Assembly: GCA_002399815.1 (NCBI GenBank)
Contig: DHEJ01000010.1
Span: forward strand, 4,608-68,607
DNA length: 64,000 nucleotides
Source of the DNA: Acholeplasmataceae bacterium UBA4853
Lineage (GTDB): Bacteria; Bacillota_I; Bacilli_A; Acholeplasmatales; Acholeplasmataceae
Direction: 5' to 3'
Shown: piece by piece, positions 8,734-18,701 of the stretch
Numbering within the stretch: the first letter of the stretch is position 1
Layout: each line of letters opens with the position of its first letter
Translations under genes and position numbers: made by a program
The notes under the pieces: model-generated
Seen by the model: only the letters and a program-made list of their open reading frames with translations
Told to the model about the DNA's origin: nothing
Database searches by the model: none

Positions 8734-9501
8734 ATGAATAAATTAGCTGGTCATACTTTCTTAGCAAAACTAGGAAAGAAACGTTTAAGACCGGGTGGGA
8801 TAAAAGCCACTCGTTTTTTGTTAGATCAAGTCGAACTTACAAGTACAACTAAGATTTTAGAAGTCGGATGTAATATGGGGACTTCTGCCATTGAACTTCT
8901 AAAAAAGTATAAAGATATTAAGATAATTGCTTGCGATATAGATGAGGATGCATTAAATATTGCAAGATCCAATGCATTTAAAGCAGGTGTATCCAACCGA
9001 ATATCCTTTATTCACTCTGATGCTACAGATTTGATATTTGAAGCAAATACTTTTGATGTCATTATTAATGAAGCCATGTTAACCATGTTAAATTCAACAA
9101 AAAAGGATTTGGCAATTAAAAACTATTTTAAAATCCTTAAACCAGGTGGCGTTTTACTGACACATGATGTTTTGTTAAAAACCGATGATGAGCGTATTAA
9201 AAAAGAAGTGATTGCCGATTTATCTAGAGAAATCATGGTTCATGTTAGTCCTTTAACACTTATAGGTTGGCAAGCGTTATTTATTGAACATGGATTTAGT
9301 GATGTAAAATCTAAAATAGGTCATATGAGTTTATTAAGCCCAATCGGTTTAGTTAGAGATGAAGGATTTTTAGGTGCTTTTAAAATTATAAGAAATGGTT
9401 TATCAAAACAGCATAAAGACCGCTTTAAACGCTTGTTTAATGTCTTTAGAAAGCATAAAAAACAAATTGGTTATATTGCTAATGCAAGTTTTAAGATATA
9501 A
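8734..9501 (+). CDS. class I SAM-dependent methyltransferase
   Basis: 255 aa Rossmann-fold methyltransferase. Motif I is ILEVGCNMGTSAIEL (about residues 39-53), the acidic motif II is IIACDIDEDAL, and motif post-I is FDVIINEAMLTM. The best similarity is to UbiE/Methyltransf_11 types acting on small molecules or lipids, but the substrate cannot be told. There is no clear SD, and the ATG lies 3 bases after the cupin stop, which suggests translational coupling. Confidence 0.82.
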   Translation: MNKLAGHTFLAKLGKKRLRPGGIKATRFLLDQVELTSTTKILEVGCNMGTSAIELLKKYKDIKIIACDIDEDALNIARSNAFKAGVSNRISFIHSDATDLIFEANTFDVIINEAMLTMLNSTKKDLAIKNYFKILKPGGVLLTHDVLLKTDDERIKKEVIADLSREIMVHVSPLTLIGWQALFIEHGFSDVKSKIGHMSLLSPIGLVRDEGFLGAFKIIRNGLSKQHKDRFKRLFNVFRKHKKQIGYIANASFKI

Positions 9502-9574
9502 ACCTAAAATTTATAGTATTTTATGACTTTTATTTAGAAAAATGATATATTAAGGTTATGGAGATGTATTTTAC

Positions 9575-9934
9575 ATGGAAATAGCCTTTTTTTCTATAAT
9601 TACACCAATGATGGATAATTTATTAATGGCATTATTCATCACATTGTTTTGTGAAATATTTGTTATTCTTTGTTATAAACATGTTAACTTAAAGTTGTTG
9701 ATTATTGCTTTTTTTACTAATATAGTTACTAATATATCTATGAATATTATATTAATGAATATCAAATACCAGTATATGAATCAGGCAATAATTATTGCTG
9801 AAATCAGCGTATTTATATTAGAAGCATTAATTTACTTTATGGTAACAAAGAAGTTAAAGCATGCATTATTATTAAGTCTGATTGCAAATGCACTCAGTTA
9901 TAGTATAGGATTTATCGTTTCTCTTTATATATAA
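9575..9934 (+). CDS. hypothetical small membrane protein
   Basis: 119 aa, almost entirely hydrophobic with about four predicted membrane helices and few charged residues. No family recognised. It is followed 18 bases later by a lipoprotein gene with a good SD, so the pair may be co-transcribed. Confidence 0.6.
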   Translation: MEIAFFSIITPMMDNLLMALFITLFCEIFVILCYKHVNLKLLIIAFFTNIVTNISMNIILMNIKYQYMNQAIIIAEISVFILEALIYFMVTKKLKHALLLSLIANALSYSIGFIVSLYI

Positions 9935-9952
9935 AATCATGGGGGATAAAAT

Positions 9953-11185
9953 ATGAAGAAACTATTTGGTCTGATCTTAGTATTAATGGTTTTAATACTT
10001 TCTGGATGCGAAGTTGATACTTTTGCAAGTAATGCCAAAATAGAAAGTATTAAAGTGTTTAATACATCATATGAGGAACTTGCTGGTGAAATTGTCGATG
10101 AGTTTTTTATTTATGGTGATGATTATTACTTTTATGATTATATAAATTACAATTATTTAGATACACATGATGAAGTTGAAAAACAACCTCTAAATTCGGT
10201 TGCGCCAATTGATTATTTCTATAGTGTTGATGTTGAACCTGGAGATAGTGTGATAATAAGATTTGAAATCACTATTAATCGCAAATTTGATTTTCATGAA
10301 CTTAAATTAAATGATCAAACTATTACAATTGAAGATGCGTATGCATATGAAATTGATGATAAATTTTTAACCCTTGATGTTTTATACGAAGATATATCTA
10401 TTGAAAATGCAATGATTTATGTAAACGCACTAACTGTCACAAGAAGAAGTGATTCTAGTATTCTAAAGGGTTCAACAAGATTAAATAATATGATTAGATT
10501 TAGAGGTATTTTCTTAAACGTTTCAAATCGAGTTGCTCATGAACTTTACGAGATCTTATTTTCATTTTTAGCCACACAATTATCGGCAAAATCAGATATC
10601 GATTTTACACATGTCACAGAAATATTAGATGTTTATTCAACTTATAATCGATTATTTATTGTTGGATTAGCAAAAGATGAATTAGATGATGAGTATTTAT
10701 TTGAGATATATTTTGATTTAAAGGATTATTACAGTGATATTATTGTAGAGAATCAAATGGAAATATTTGAATTATTTAATCGTGTATTTAACTTACAATA
10801 TAACTACATTCAGATAATTATTCACGAAAAATCTTATCCAATTGATGATGCTAAAGCACAATTGATTGCAAGTGGTGCTTTTGAAACCTACATCACTGAT
10901 AACTATAATATTGAAACACTTAGTCAACACATTATTCATACAGCAAACCCTGAATCATTTTTCATTTATGGTAATTATTATGTCACATATGCAACCAAAC
11001 AGTCGAGATATATTTATAAAGTACATCAAGTCACAATGGATGTAAATCCTTTATATGATAGAGCTGATTATGTTGAAGCATTTATGAATTTTGAAGATGT
11101 ATCAATTAGTATCGATAGACATCGTACTTTAAGTCCTACATTAGTTGAATTTGTAGAGAATATCAATCTACTCAATCAAGCATAA
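9953..11185 (+). CDS. hypothetical lipoprotein
   Basis: 410 aa with a lipoprotein signal: MKK start, hydrophobic core and lipobox LSGC with C19 as the lipidated residue. The mature part is acidic and rich in Tyr, Asp and Ile, with no repeat or enzyme motif that I can recognise. In a wall-less cell it would be displayed on the outer face of the membrane. SD GGGGGA lies 6-7 bases upstream of the ATG. Confidence 0.75.
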   Translation: MKKLFGLILVLMVLILSGCEVDTFASNAKIESIKVFNTSYEELAGEIVDEFFIYGDDYYFYDYINYNYLDTHDEVEKQPLNSVAPIDYFYSVDVEPGDSVIIRFEITINRKFDFHELKLNDQTITIEDAYAYEIDDKFLTLDVLYEDISIENAMIYVNALTVTRRSDSSILKGSTRLNNMIRFRGIFLNVSNRVAHELYEILFSFLATQLSAKSDIDFTHVTEILDVYSTYNRLFIVGLAKDELDDEYLFEIYFDLKDYYSDIIVENQMEIFELFNRVFNLQYNYIQIIIHEKSYPIDDAKAQLIASGAFETYITDNYNIETLSQHIIHTANPESFFIYGNYYVTYATKQSRYIYKVHQVTMDVNPLYDRADYVEAFMNFEDVSISIDRHRTLSPTLVEFVENINLLNQA

Positions 11186-11308
11186 TTTTTACAATCAAAT
11201 AATTTAAAAATAAATGCTACATAATTTAGTATTTTTTGAGTATTTTTACATCAAAAGTGCTATATTTAAATAGTCATAACAAAATCAGATAAGAAAGAAG
11301 AATAGCAC

Positions 11309-12481
11309 ATGAGAAAATTTAGATTCAATCGTGTTGACTCGGCATCATCAACACCAACATTCTGGCAAGAGACAAAACAATTTTTATATAAGACATTGAA
11401 TGCAATGACATTTGGTATCTTTGGTACTATCGTTGTTGGAGCAATTATCCAAACACTTGGGATTATTACAGGATTAGATATCTTAAGTTTAAGAGTAGCA
11501 CCGGTATTAACCTCTTTACTAGGTATGGGAATAGGACTTAGTATTGGATTATCTTTAAAACTTGATGGTCTTAAATTAGTGATGTTATCAGTTGCAGGTG
11601 GCATTGCAACACTGGTAAGAATTGATTTTAATTTACCTGGGTGGTTTGATCCAGTTAAGGCATCAAATAATCCAATAACTGCATATATTGTTGTAGTATC
11701 AGTTTATTTATTGATTCAAACTTTGTTTAAAAAGAAGACAGTTTATGATTTATTCTTTATTCCAATTGTAGGTGTTTTAGGTGCTGTATTAGCTACTTTT
11801 ATAGTTTCATGGCCAATTGACCGATTAATGGAAGCAATTTATGCAATGATTAGATTCTTTATGCATTTAGAACCATATACAACATCAGCATTTGTGTCAC
11901 TCATCTTTGGTATACTTTTAACCTTACCATTTATTAGTAGTGCAGGTGTAGCAATTGCTGTATTTTCAGTACCATTTGGTGTTGGTAATTCGATGGCAAT
12001 TCCAGATCCGATTGCAATTGCTGCAATGTGTGCAGCTGTCATTGGATGTAGTACTCAAATGGTTGGTTTTTCGATACAAACAATTAGAAAAAATGATATT
12101 GGAACAATCTTTACAGTTGGATTAGCAAGTTCAATGTTTCAATTTAAAAACGTAATTAGAAAACCATTAACATGGGTTCCTACCTTAATCGCAAGCTTTG
12201 TATTAGCACCGATTTGTTACTTTATTTTTGACGGATATGATTGGTTTATCCAAATGATTCCAGTCGGTCATCAGTTTAGTGCGGTTTGGCCAGGTATGGG
12301 TTCATCTGGTTTGGTTGGTCAAATCCAAACCTTAACAATCGGTCAATTCTCAATCAATAGCTGGTTATTCGTTGGTGCACAAATATTATTTCCTGCAGTC
12401 TTAGTTTATTGGTTAGATGTTTTATTTATTAAACTAAACTGGTATAACGAAAGTGATTTAATTTTAGACGCATCATTGTAA
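11309..12481 (+). CDS. PTS EIIC-like integral membrane protein (PF13303 type)
   Basis: 390 aa membrane protein with about nine to ten hydrophobic segments. The N-terminal FWQETKQFLYKTLNAMTFGIF, the Gly-rich LLGMGIGLSIGLSL and the central PFGVGNSMAIPDPIAI pattern resemble the PTS_EIIC_2 family, putative sugar-PTS membrane components with no fused IIA or IIB. No IIA/IIB gene is nearby, so phosphotransfer and substrate are unproved. Terminator directly downstream. Confidence 0.7.
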   Translation: MRKFRFNRVDSASSTPTFWQETKQFLYKTLNAMTFGIFGTIVVGAIIQTLGIITGLDILSLRVAPVLTSLLGMGIGLSIGLSLKLDGLKLVMLSVAGGIATLVRIDFNLPGWFDPVKASNNPITAYIVVVSVYLLIQTLFKKKTVYDLFFIPIVGVLGAVLATFIVSWPIDRLMEAIYAMIRFFMHLEPYTTSAFVSLIFGILLTLPFISSAGVAIAVFSVPFGVGNSMAIPDPIAIAAMCAAVIGCSTQMVGFSIQTIRKNDIGTIFTVGLASSMFQFKNVIRKPLTWVPTLIASFVLAPICYFIFDGYDWFIQMIPVGHQFSAVWPGMGSSGLVGQIQTLTIGQFSINSWLFVGAQILFPAVLVYWLDVLFIKLNWYNESDLILDASL

Positions 12482-12482
12482 G

Positions 12483-12512
12483 ATTAATCCCTTAATTGGG
12501 ATTAATTTTTAC
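12483..12512 (+). terminator. intrinsic terminator
   Basis: ATTAATCCC (12483-12491), loop TTAATT, GGGATTAAT (12498-12506), then TTTT. Confidence 0.85.
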
Positions 12513-12563
12513 TTTATATTACATATAAAAAAATAAATGATAAAATGGATTTAGGTGAAAATT

Positions 12564-14000
12564 ATGAATAGAGATTTTAGTTTATTAGTGGATTTTTATG
12601 AGTTAACAATGTCTAATGGATACTTTAAAGATAATCGTCATGAAGAGATAGCTGTTTTTGATGTATTTTTTAGAAGTGTTCCAGATGAAGGTGGATATGC
12701 AATTTTTGCAGGATTGGAATCTGTGATTAATTATATTAAGAATTTGAAGTTTGATGAGGATGATATTGCATTCTTAAGATCAAAAAATGTTTTCAGTGAA
12801 GGATTTTTAGATTACTTAAGACATTTTAAATTTTCTTCTGATGTCTATGCAATCGAAGAAGGTACGCCTGTATTTCCAAATGAACCATTATTTATTATTA
12901 AAGGACCGATTATCGAATGTCAATTAATAGAAACAATGGTATTGTTATCAATTAATCATCAAAGTTTAATTGCAACTAAAGCTTCAAGAATCGTAAGAGA
13001 AGCAAAAGGAAGACCAGTGTTTGAATTTGGAGCACGTCGTGCCCATTCTTATGATGCTGCAAATTTAGGTGCAAGATCAGCATATATTGGTGGGGTTGTA
13101 GGAACTTCTAACACATTAGCTGAAAAAATGTTTGGAATTCCAGCTTTAGGTACTATGGCTCACTCCTATGTTCAAAGTTTTGATTCTGAATTTGAAGCTT
13201 TTAAAAGTTATGCACTAAACTATCCCGAAAATACATTGTTACTTGTTGATACGTATGATACTTTAAATCAAGGTATACCAAATGCCATTAGAGTTCATAA
13301 CGAAGTATTAAAACCGATTGGTAAATCACTTAAAGGTGTCAGAATAGATTCAGGAGATTTAGCATATTTATCTAAAAAAGTAAGAATCATGTTAGATAAT
13401 GCTGGTTTATCTGAGACTAAGATTACAGTCTCAAATGCATTAGATGAATTTTTAATCAGAGATTTAATTGTGCATCAAGATGCACAAATAGATTCATTTG
13501 GCGTTGGTGAAAGATTGATTACCGCTCGAAGTGAGGCTGTCTTTGGTGGTGTCTTTAAATTAAGTGCATTAGAAGTCAATAAAAAATTAGTACCAAAAAT
13601 TAAAATATCCGATAATGTTGCTAAAACAACAATCCCTGGATTTAAGCAATTATATCGTTTTTATGATGAAAACAATATGGCAATTGCTGATGTCATCACC
13701 TTACATGAAGAAGTAATTGATGAGTCAAAACCATATACATTATTTGATCCAATGCATACATGGAAAGAAAAAATCGTTGAAAATTATAAAGCTGTTCCAT
13801 TATTAGTTAAGATTTTTGATAAGGGTCAACTAGTTTATCAATTACCGACACTACAAGAAATAAGAAAACGCAAAGAAGTTTTATTCGAAACCCTTTGGAA
13901 AGAAGTAATTCGTCTTAAAAACCCACATGAATATTATGTAGATTTATCTAAGTCACTTTGGGATATTAGACAAGAGTTAATGATCAAGCATAAAAATTAG
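12564..14000 (+). CDS. pncB: nicotinate phosphoribosyltransferase
   Basis: 478 aa. Converts nicotinate plus PRPP (with ATP) to nicotinate mononucleotide, the salvage entry to NAD. The N-terminus LLVDFYELTMSNGYF is the family hallmark. FEFGARRAHSYDAA carries the GARR active-site segment, and GVRIDSGDLAYLS the phosphoribosyl-binding DSGD. AGGTGA at 12553-12558 sits 5 bases before ATG 12564, so the in-frame GTG at 12555 belongs to the SD. Followed 18 bases later by the MATE gene. Confidence 0.95.
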   Translation: MNRDFSLLVDFYELTMSNGYFKDNRHEEIAVFDVFFRSVPDEGGYAIFAGLESVINYIKNLKFDEDDIAFLRSKNVFSEGFLDYLRHFKFSSDVYAIEEGTPVFPNEPLFIIKGPIIECQLIETMVLLSINHQSLIATKASRIVREAKGRPVFEFGARRAHSYDAANLGARSAYIGGVVGTSNTLAEKMFGIPALGTMAHSYVQSFDSEFEAFKSYALNYPENTLLLVDTYDTLNQGIPNAIRVHNEVLKPIGKSLKGVRIDSGDLAYLSKKVRIMLDNAGLSETKITVSNALDEFLIRDLIVHQDAQIDSFGVGERLITARSEAVFGGVFKLSALEVNKKLVPKIKISDNVAKTTIPGFKQLYRFYDENNMAIADVITLHEEVIDESKPYTLFDPMHTWKEKIVENYKAVPLLVKIFDKGQLVYQLPTLQEIRKRKEVLFETLWKEVIRLKNPHEYYVDLSKSLWDIRQELMIKHKN

Positions 14001-14018
14001 AAAGCAGATATTAGCATC

Positions 14019-15440
14019 ATGCAAAAAGAAATCTCTAAAAATACAAGAAGAATGTTAGAAGGAAAGCATATATGGTTATATATGCTCCTTTTGTCATTAC
14101 CAATCCTCATCAATAACTTAATTAAATCGTTTAATGGTATGGTCGATATTTATTTTGTTGCAAGAATACATAATGCAAGTTCAGGAACAATAGATTCAGC
14201 GATTGCAGCATTAAATATACATGAATCCTTTAATAATCTTATTTTAGCCTTAGGTGTAGGTTTATCGATTGCCGCAATGGCAATTATATCTCAATTCTTA
14301 GGTGCAAAAAGAGAAGATAAAGCACGCTTTTATGCTGGACAATTCTTAATGATTGCAGTGATTATTAGTATTGTATTAACAGTGATAATTATATCTTTTT
14401 CAGGATTTTTTGTTAGCCTAATGGGCGCTAAAGGTGAAACCTATACGTTTGCAGTGGAGTATTTTAATATTCGAAGCTTAGAACTTGTAGGGGTTATTTT
14501 ATTTTTAGTTTATCAAGCAATTAGACAAGCTCAAGGATCAACCATTCTTCCTACTGTAATCAATATCTCTGGTATTTTAATTAATATTGGATTAACCTGG
14601 TACTTTGTAGATATCTTAAATTGGGGTGTTGCAGGTTCTGCTTGGGCAACAATCATTGGTAACTTAATTGTTGTACCGTTTATTGTTTTTGATTTATTCT
14701 TTAATAAAAAGTATATTACGATTTCATTGAAATCACTGTTTCCTAAAAAAGATACAATTAAAGAAATTGTTCCTTTTGCATATCCAGCAACGGTTTCTCA
14801 TGCAGTAACGTTCTTTGGATTCTTAATCATTAATTCGTTTGTTTTATCACAGTTTGGTGATGTCATTTCAGCTAGTTTTTCAACGGGAAATAAACTGTCT
14901 AATTTATTAATGAATCCGATTTACGCAATTACTACAATTGGTGCAGTCTTTATTGGAACAAATATAGGAAATAAACAACCAGAACGTGCGATGAAGGTTT
15001 ATAAACAATCTGGTATTTTAACTTTTAGTTTAACGGTATTTGTCATATTAATTGCTATTGCTTTTAGAGAACCTTTTGTTATTGCACTGGTTGGAGATAC
15101 AAATCCACTACTAATTCAAATTTCTAAAGAATATACATTGTGGCTCTTACTGACTCAACCGTTTATGGCAATATTCCAAAACTATATGGCAATATTCAAT
15201 GGTAGTGGTCAATCTAATTTAGGTTTAAAGGCGCAGTCTGTTCGATTATGGTTATTTAGAATCCCTTCATTACTGTTATTATGGTTAATCTTTCCTTCAA
15301 TGGGGTATAGTGTTGTTTGGACAGCTATGAACTTTTCAAATATTGTTGCATTATTTTATGCCCATCATTTAAAAAAGAATATCCAACTAGATATTCGTGT
15401 GAACTTAAATGATGAACAATCAATTGAGGTAGCTGTATGA
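14019..15440 (+). CDS. MATE-family efflux transporter
   Basis: 473 aa with about twelve hydrophobic segments in two similar halves, as in MATE (NorM/DinF/VmrA-type) cation antiporters. Typical family segments are LPILINNLIKSFNGMVDIYF near the N-terminus and IGTNIGNKQPERA at the start of the second half. It would export organic cations or drugs in exchange for Na+ or H+. Overlaps trmL by 4 bases (ATGA). Confidence 0.88.
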   Translation: MQKEISKNTRRMLEGKHIWLYMLLLSLPILINNLIKSFNGMVDIYFVARIHNASSGTIDSAIAALNIHESFNNLILALGVGLSIAAMAIISQFLGAKREDKARFYAGQFLMIAVIISIVLTVIIISFSGFFVSLMGAKGETYTFAVEYFNIRSLELVGVILFLVYQAIRQAQGSTILPTVINISGILINIGLTWYFVDILNWGVAGSAWATIIGNLIVVPFIVFDLFFNKKYITISLKSLFPKKDTIKEIVPFAYPATVSHAVTFFGFLIINSFVLSQFGDVISASFSTGNKLSNLLMNPIYAITTIGAVFIGTNIGNKQPERAMKVYKQSGILTFSLTVFVILIAIAFREPFVIALVGDTNPLLIQISKEYTLWLLLTQPFMAIFQNYMAIFNGSGQSNLGLKAQSVRLWLFRIPSLLLLWLIFPSMGYSVVWTAMNFSNIVALFYAHHLKKNIQLDIRVNLNDEQSIEVAV

Positions 15441-15985
15441 TTCATGTTGTTCTATGTCAACCAGAAATTCCTCAAAACACGGGAAATATTATGCGTAGTT
15501 GTGTAGGTGCTGGAGTAAAATTACATTTAATTGAACCTTTAGGCTTTACAATAGATGACAAGAAATTAAAAAGAAGTGCAGTAGATTATTATGACTCACT
15601 TTATTTTGAGATACACCCAAGTTGGGAAGATTTTATTAAAGATCATGAAGGACATTATTTTTTCCTAACAAGATATGGCAAATCAAGACATAGTGATCCA
15701 GATTATAGTGAATTAAAAGAAGATATTTATCTAGTTTTTGGTTCTGAATCCTATGGTATTGATCGCGTTTTATTAGCAGAAAATGAAGATAAAACATTTA
15801 GAATACCAACCAATGATAAGATTAGAAGTTTAAATTTATCAAATGCAGTAGCGATCACCTTATTTGAAGTATTAAGACAATTGGATTATCCAGATTTATT
15901 GAGCCATGAACCAGAAACACTTAAGGGTAGTGATTATTTACATAAAATAAAGGAGCTTAATGATGGTAAAGGAAAAAAGATATAA
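15437..15985 (+). CDS. trmL: tRNA (cytidine/uridine-34-2'-O)-methyltransferase
   Basis: 182 aa SPOUT-fold (trefoil knot) enzyme that methylates the ribose of the wobble nucleotide of tRNA-Leu species. Clear family landmarks are PEIPQNTGNIMRSC at residues 9-22, HLIEPLGF, FGSESYGI and the knot strand SLNLSNAVAI. It overlaps the MATE gene at its start and the hemolysin III gene at its end. The window also encodes tRNA-Leu(CAA), one of the usual substrates of TrmL. Confidence 0.92.
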   Translation: MIHVVLCQPEIPQNTGNIMRSCVGAGVKLHLIEPLGFTIDDKKLKRSAVDYYDSLYFEIHPSWEDFIKDHEGHYFFLTRYGKSRHSDPDYSELKEDIYLVFGSESYGIDRVLLAENEDKTFRIPTNDKIRSLNLSNAVAITLFEVLRQLDYPDLLSHEPETLKGSDYLHKIKELNDGKGKKI

Positions 15986-16658
15986 AAGGCCGCAAACGGT
16001 CGGAGAAGAAATTGCAAATTCAGTTTCTCATGGCGTAATGGCTTTATTTGGAATATATGCATTAGTAGCAATGCTCATTAGAGTAAGTAGTTATTCCGGA
16101 GAACAATTTGGCTGGGCATTACTTGCCATAATTGTCTTTGGTGTATCAATTATTTTATTATATACCTCATCGACTTTATATCATGCATTAGCATTCACAA
16201 AATCAAAAGGTGTATTTAAACGTTTTGATCATTTATCTATTTATATGCTGATTGGTGGTACTTTTGCACCAACATTATTATTACTTCCTGCATTAAGACA
16301 AACTCCATTTTTAGGTGTTGACTTCTTTTTAGATGCTGGATTATCGCTTTTCTTAATTCAATGGGGTCTAATCATAACAGGTATGGTGATGAAATCTATT
16401 TGGGTTTATAAATACCAAGCATTACATATTGCAATCTTCTTACTTATTGGTTGGAGTGCTGTGATGTTTATTACAGATTTATACTTATTTTCACAAAATG
16501 CTACATATTTAATTATATTTGGTGGATTAAGTTATACAATTGGTGTAGTATTTTATGCGCTTTCTAATAAAAGATATTTTCATTTTATTTGGCATATCTT
16601 TGTAGCACTAGGTACAATCTTACAATTTTTAGCAATTTATATCTATTTAATACCGTAA
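15960..16658 (+). CDS. hemolysin III / PAQR-family (YqfA-like) membrane protein
   Basis: 232 aa, seven predicted membrane helices. Metal-site motifs of the PAQR/HlyIII family are present: EIANSVSHG near the N-terminus, S-x3-YHA (SSTLYHAL) after helix 2, RFDHLSIYMLIGGT, and HFIWH before the last helix. The family is thought to contain Zn-dependent lipid hydrolases; the name hemolysin is historical. AAGGAG at 15950-15955 precedes two ATGs (15960 and 15963). The gene overlaps trmL by 26 bases. Confidence 0.88.
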   Translation: MMVKEKRYKRPQTVGEEIANSVSHGVMALFGIYALVAMLIRVSSYSGEQFGWALLAIIVFGVSIILLYTSSTLYHALAFTKSKGVFKRFDHLSIYMLIGGTFAPTLLLLPALRQTPFLGVDFFLDAGLSLFLIQWGLIITGMVMKSIWVYKYQALHIAIFLLIGWSAVMFITDLYLFSQNATYLIIFGGLSYTIGVVFYALSNKRYFHFIWHIFVALGTILQFLAIYIYLIP

Positions 16659-16680
16659 CATACGATTATTTAGATTATAC

Positions 16681-16709
16681 TTGAATAAATGTTCATATTA
16701 GGTTAAAAT
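16681..16709 (+). promoter_or_regulatory. ackA promoter with TetR-type operator
   Basis: TTGAAT (16681-16686), 17-base spacer, TAAAAT (16704-16709). The imperfect palindrome TGAATAAATGTTCA (16682-16695) covers the -35 box. The same 14-base element recurs at the promoters of the ABC importer, the binding protein and the thiolase, so I infer it is the operator of the TetR protein encoded at 17987-18595. Confidence 0.7.
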
Positions 16710-16734
16710 CAAGAAGAATAGGAAGGTAATACAT

Positions 16735-17919
16735 ATGAAAATTTTATCCGTTAATGCGGGAAGCTCTAGTTTAAAGTTCCAATTACTTCAAATGCCTGAA
16801 GAAATTGAGATTTCATCTGGTTTAGTTGAAAGAATTGGAAATAAGAATGCAGAATTCACTTTAAAGTTTAATGGTAGTAAGTTTGCATCCAAAGATTTAG
16901 TTATTTTAGATCATTCAGTCGCAGTTGATTTAGTCATTAAAGGTTTACTTGAACACAATGTTATTTCATCACTTGGCGAAATTCAAGGGGTTGGTCATAG
17001 AGTTGTTCAAGGTGGGGAATTATTTAAAGAGTCCACAATTATTGATGATGATGTTGTTATTAAGATTGCATCATTAAATGATTTAGCGCCACTACATAAT
17101 CCAGCTAATATTATTGGTATCAACGCATTTAGAAAAGCATTACCAGATGTAATTCAAGTTGCTGTATTTGATACTACATTCCACCAAACTATGCCAGAAG
17201 TAAATTACTTATATGGTGTACCATACGAATGGTATGAAAAACATGGTGTCAGAAAATATGGCTTCCATGGAACATCACATCAATATGTTTCACAAGTTGC
17301 ACATCAAAGATTAGGTAAAAAGCAAAGTAAGATCATTGTTGCACATATTGGTAATGGTGCATCTTTATCAGCTGTACTTGATGGTAAGAGTATTGATACA
17401 TCAATGGGATTAACACCACTTGAAGGATTCCCGATGGGAACTAGAAGTGGGAATGTGGATCCAGCAATTTTCCAATTGATGCAACAAAAAGAAGGTTATA
17501 GTTTAGAAAAAACCTTAAGTGAATTAAATAAATCAAGTGGTTATTTAGGTATTTCTGGTGTTTCTCATGATTCAAGAGATATTGTAGCTGCTGCTGAAGC
17601 AGGAAATCAGCGTGCAAAATTAGCACTTGAAATTCAAGCAAAAAGAATCGTTGACTATATTGCATCATACTATGTTTTACTTGGTGGTTTAGATGCTTTA
17701 GTATTTACAGCAGGTATTGGTGAAAATGCTAAAGAAGTACGTTCGTTAGTATGTAAGAAACTTGAAGTATTAGGCATTAAGATTGATGAAGTATTAAATA
17801 ATTCACGTGGTGATAAAGAAATTTCTGCAAAAGACTCTAAAGTTAAAATTTGGGTAATACCAACAAACGAAGAAGTTATGATTGCTAGAGATGTAATTGC
17901 TTTACAACATAAAAAATAA
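16735..17919 (+). CDS. ackA: acetate kinase
   Basis: 394 aa. Converts acetyl phosphate plus ADP to acetate plus ATP, the energy-yielding last step from acetyl-CoA. Family motifs: the phosphate-binding NAGSSSLKFQL at residues 6-16, GHRVVQGGE, FDTTFH, YGFHGTSH, HIGNGASLSA, and FTAGIGEN near the C-terminus. AGGAAGG lies before ATG 16735. No phosphotransacetylase gene is adjacent. The shared operator links it to the downstream acyl-CoA genes, so it probably provides their ATP yield. Confidence 0.97.
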   Translation: MKILSVNAGSSSLKFQLLQMPEEIEISSGLVERIGNKNAEFTLKFNGSKFASKDLVILDHSVAVDLVIKGLLEHNVISSLGEIQGVGHRVVQGGELFKESTIIDDDVVIKIASLNDLAPLHNPANIIGINAFRKALPDVIQVAVFDTTFHQTMPEVNYLYGVPYEWYEKHGVRKYGFHGTSHQYVSQVAHQRLGKKQSKIIVAHIGNGASLSAVLDGKSIDTSMGLTPLEGFPMGTRSGNVDPAIFQLMQQKEGYSLEKTLSELNKSSGYLGISGVSHDSRDIVAAAEAGNQRAKLALEIQAKRIVDYIASYYVLLGGLDALVFTAGIGENAKEVRSLVCKKLEVLGIKIDEVLNNSRGDKEISAKDSKVKIWVIPTNEEVMIARDVIALQHKK

Positions 17920-17924
17920 GTTAA

Positions 17925-17968
17925 AAAAAGCTGAGATGAAATCATTTAGATATCATCCCAGCTTTTAT
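17925..17968. terminator. bidirectional terminator between ackA and tetR-type gene
   Basis: AAAAGCTG-AGATGA pairs with TCATCC-CAGCTTTT across a 13-base loop, with A and T runs on both sides. It ends ackA and lies close enough to serve the convergent regulator gene. Confidence 0.75.
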
Positions 17969-17986
17969 TTAGATTTTATAATTATT

Positions 17987-18595
17987 TTAATTAAACATTC
18001 CATGTTGAAGAATATACATGACATGATTTACTGTATTATCAATATCAGTATCAGTTACTTTATCCTTAAAGATAATTTGAAGTCCAACGAAGTTAGCAAT
18101 ACCCATTAAAACATAAGATAATGTTTCTAAGTCAATTTTACGATCAACTTCATTTGTTTGTACAGCTTGGTGTAACTGTTTCATATAGATTTCAGAGAAT
18201 CGTTTATAGTAATTAACAAAAAGTTCTCTTTCTACAAACATAGATTCCCAAATGATTCGGTAGCTTAAACGATCATTTAAAGAGAACTTAATAAATGCCT
18301 TTAAACCTTCTTTTTCCTTTTCATATCTAGTTGGTAAATCTTTAATAGCATTTTGAATCTCTTTTCTAATCTGTCTTGAGTAATCATTTAGTAAATAGTC
18401 ATAAACAGCACGTTTATCATCAAAATATATGTAAAAAGTACCGATAGCAACCTTAGCTTCTGAAATGATTTGATTGGTTGATGTAGCTAAAAAACCTTTT
18501 TCTGCAAACAGTTTTTTAGATACTTCAATAATCTTATAAAAGGATTTATATCCTGTTGTAGTCTTGGGTAATCTAATTGGTTCATTCATGGGCAT
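17987..18595 (-). CDS. TetR-family transcriptional repressor, likely regulator of the acyl-CoA/acetate regulon
   Basis: About 202 aa. N-terminal TetR helix-turn-helix: KKLFAEKGFLATSTNQIISE followed by AKVAIGTFYIYFDDKRAVYDYL, which is the standard A-x-x-x-GTFY-x-YF-x-x-K pattern. The C-terminal ligand domain is divergent. AGGAG 4 bases before ATG 18595 supports that start; ATG 18589 is also possible, and the longer frame to 18640 lacks an SD. It is divergent from the importer operon and next to ackA. I infer that it binds the TGAATAAATGTTCA palindromes and responds to an acyl-CoA or the imported substrate, as FadR-like TetR proteins do in Gram-positive bacteria. Confidence 0.88.
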   Translation of the reverse strand: MPMNEPIRLPKTTTGYKSFYKIIEVSKKLFAEKGFLATSTNQIISEAKVAIGTFYIYFDDKRAVYDYLLNDYSRQIRKEIQNAIKDLPTRYEKEKEGLKAFIKFSLNDRLSYRIIWESMFVERELFVNYYKRFSEIYMKQLHQAVQTNEVDRKIDLETLSYVLMGIANFVGLQIIFKDKVTDTDIDNTVNHVMYILQHGMFN

Positions 18596-18668
18596 ATTTC
18601 TCCTAACACTCATTTTATATGAAAACAAATGAAAATACAAGCAATAGTATTTTAAATTATGGATTATA

Positions 18669-18683
18669 ATGGAAACGATTACA
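18669..18683 (+). promoter_or_regulatory. cre-like catabolite-response element, upstream of importer promoter
   Basis: ATGGAAACGATTACA fits every fixed position of the cre consensus WTGNAANCGNWNNCW. It lies 18 bases upstream of the -35 box of the importer operon. Confidence 0.6.
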
Positions 18684-18701
18684 TGATTTTATACTTAGAT
18701 A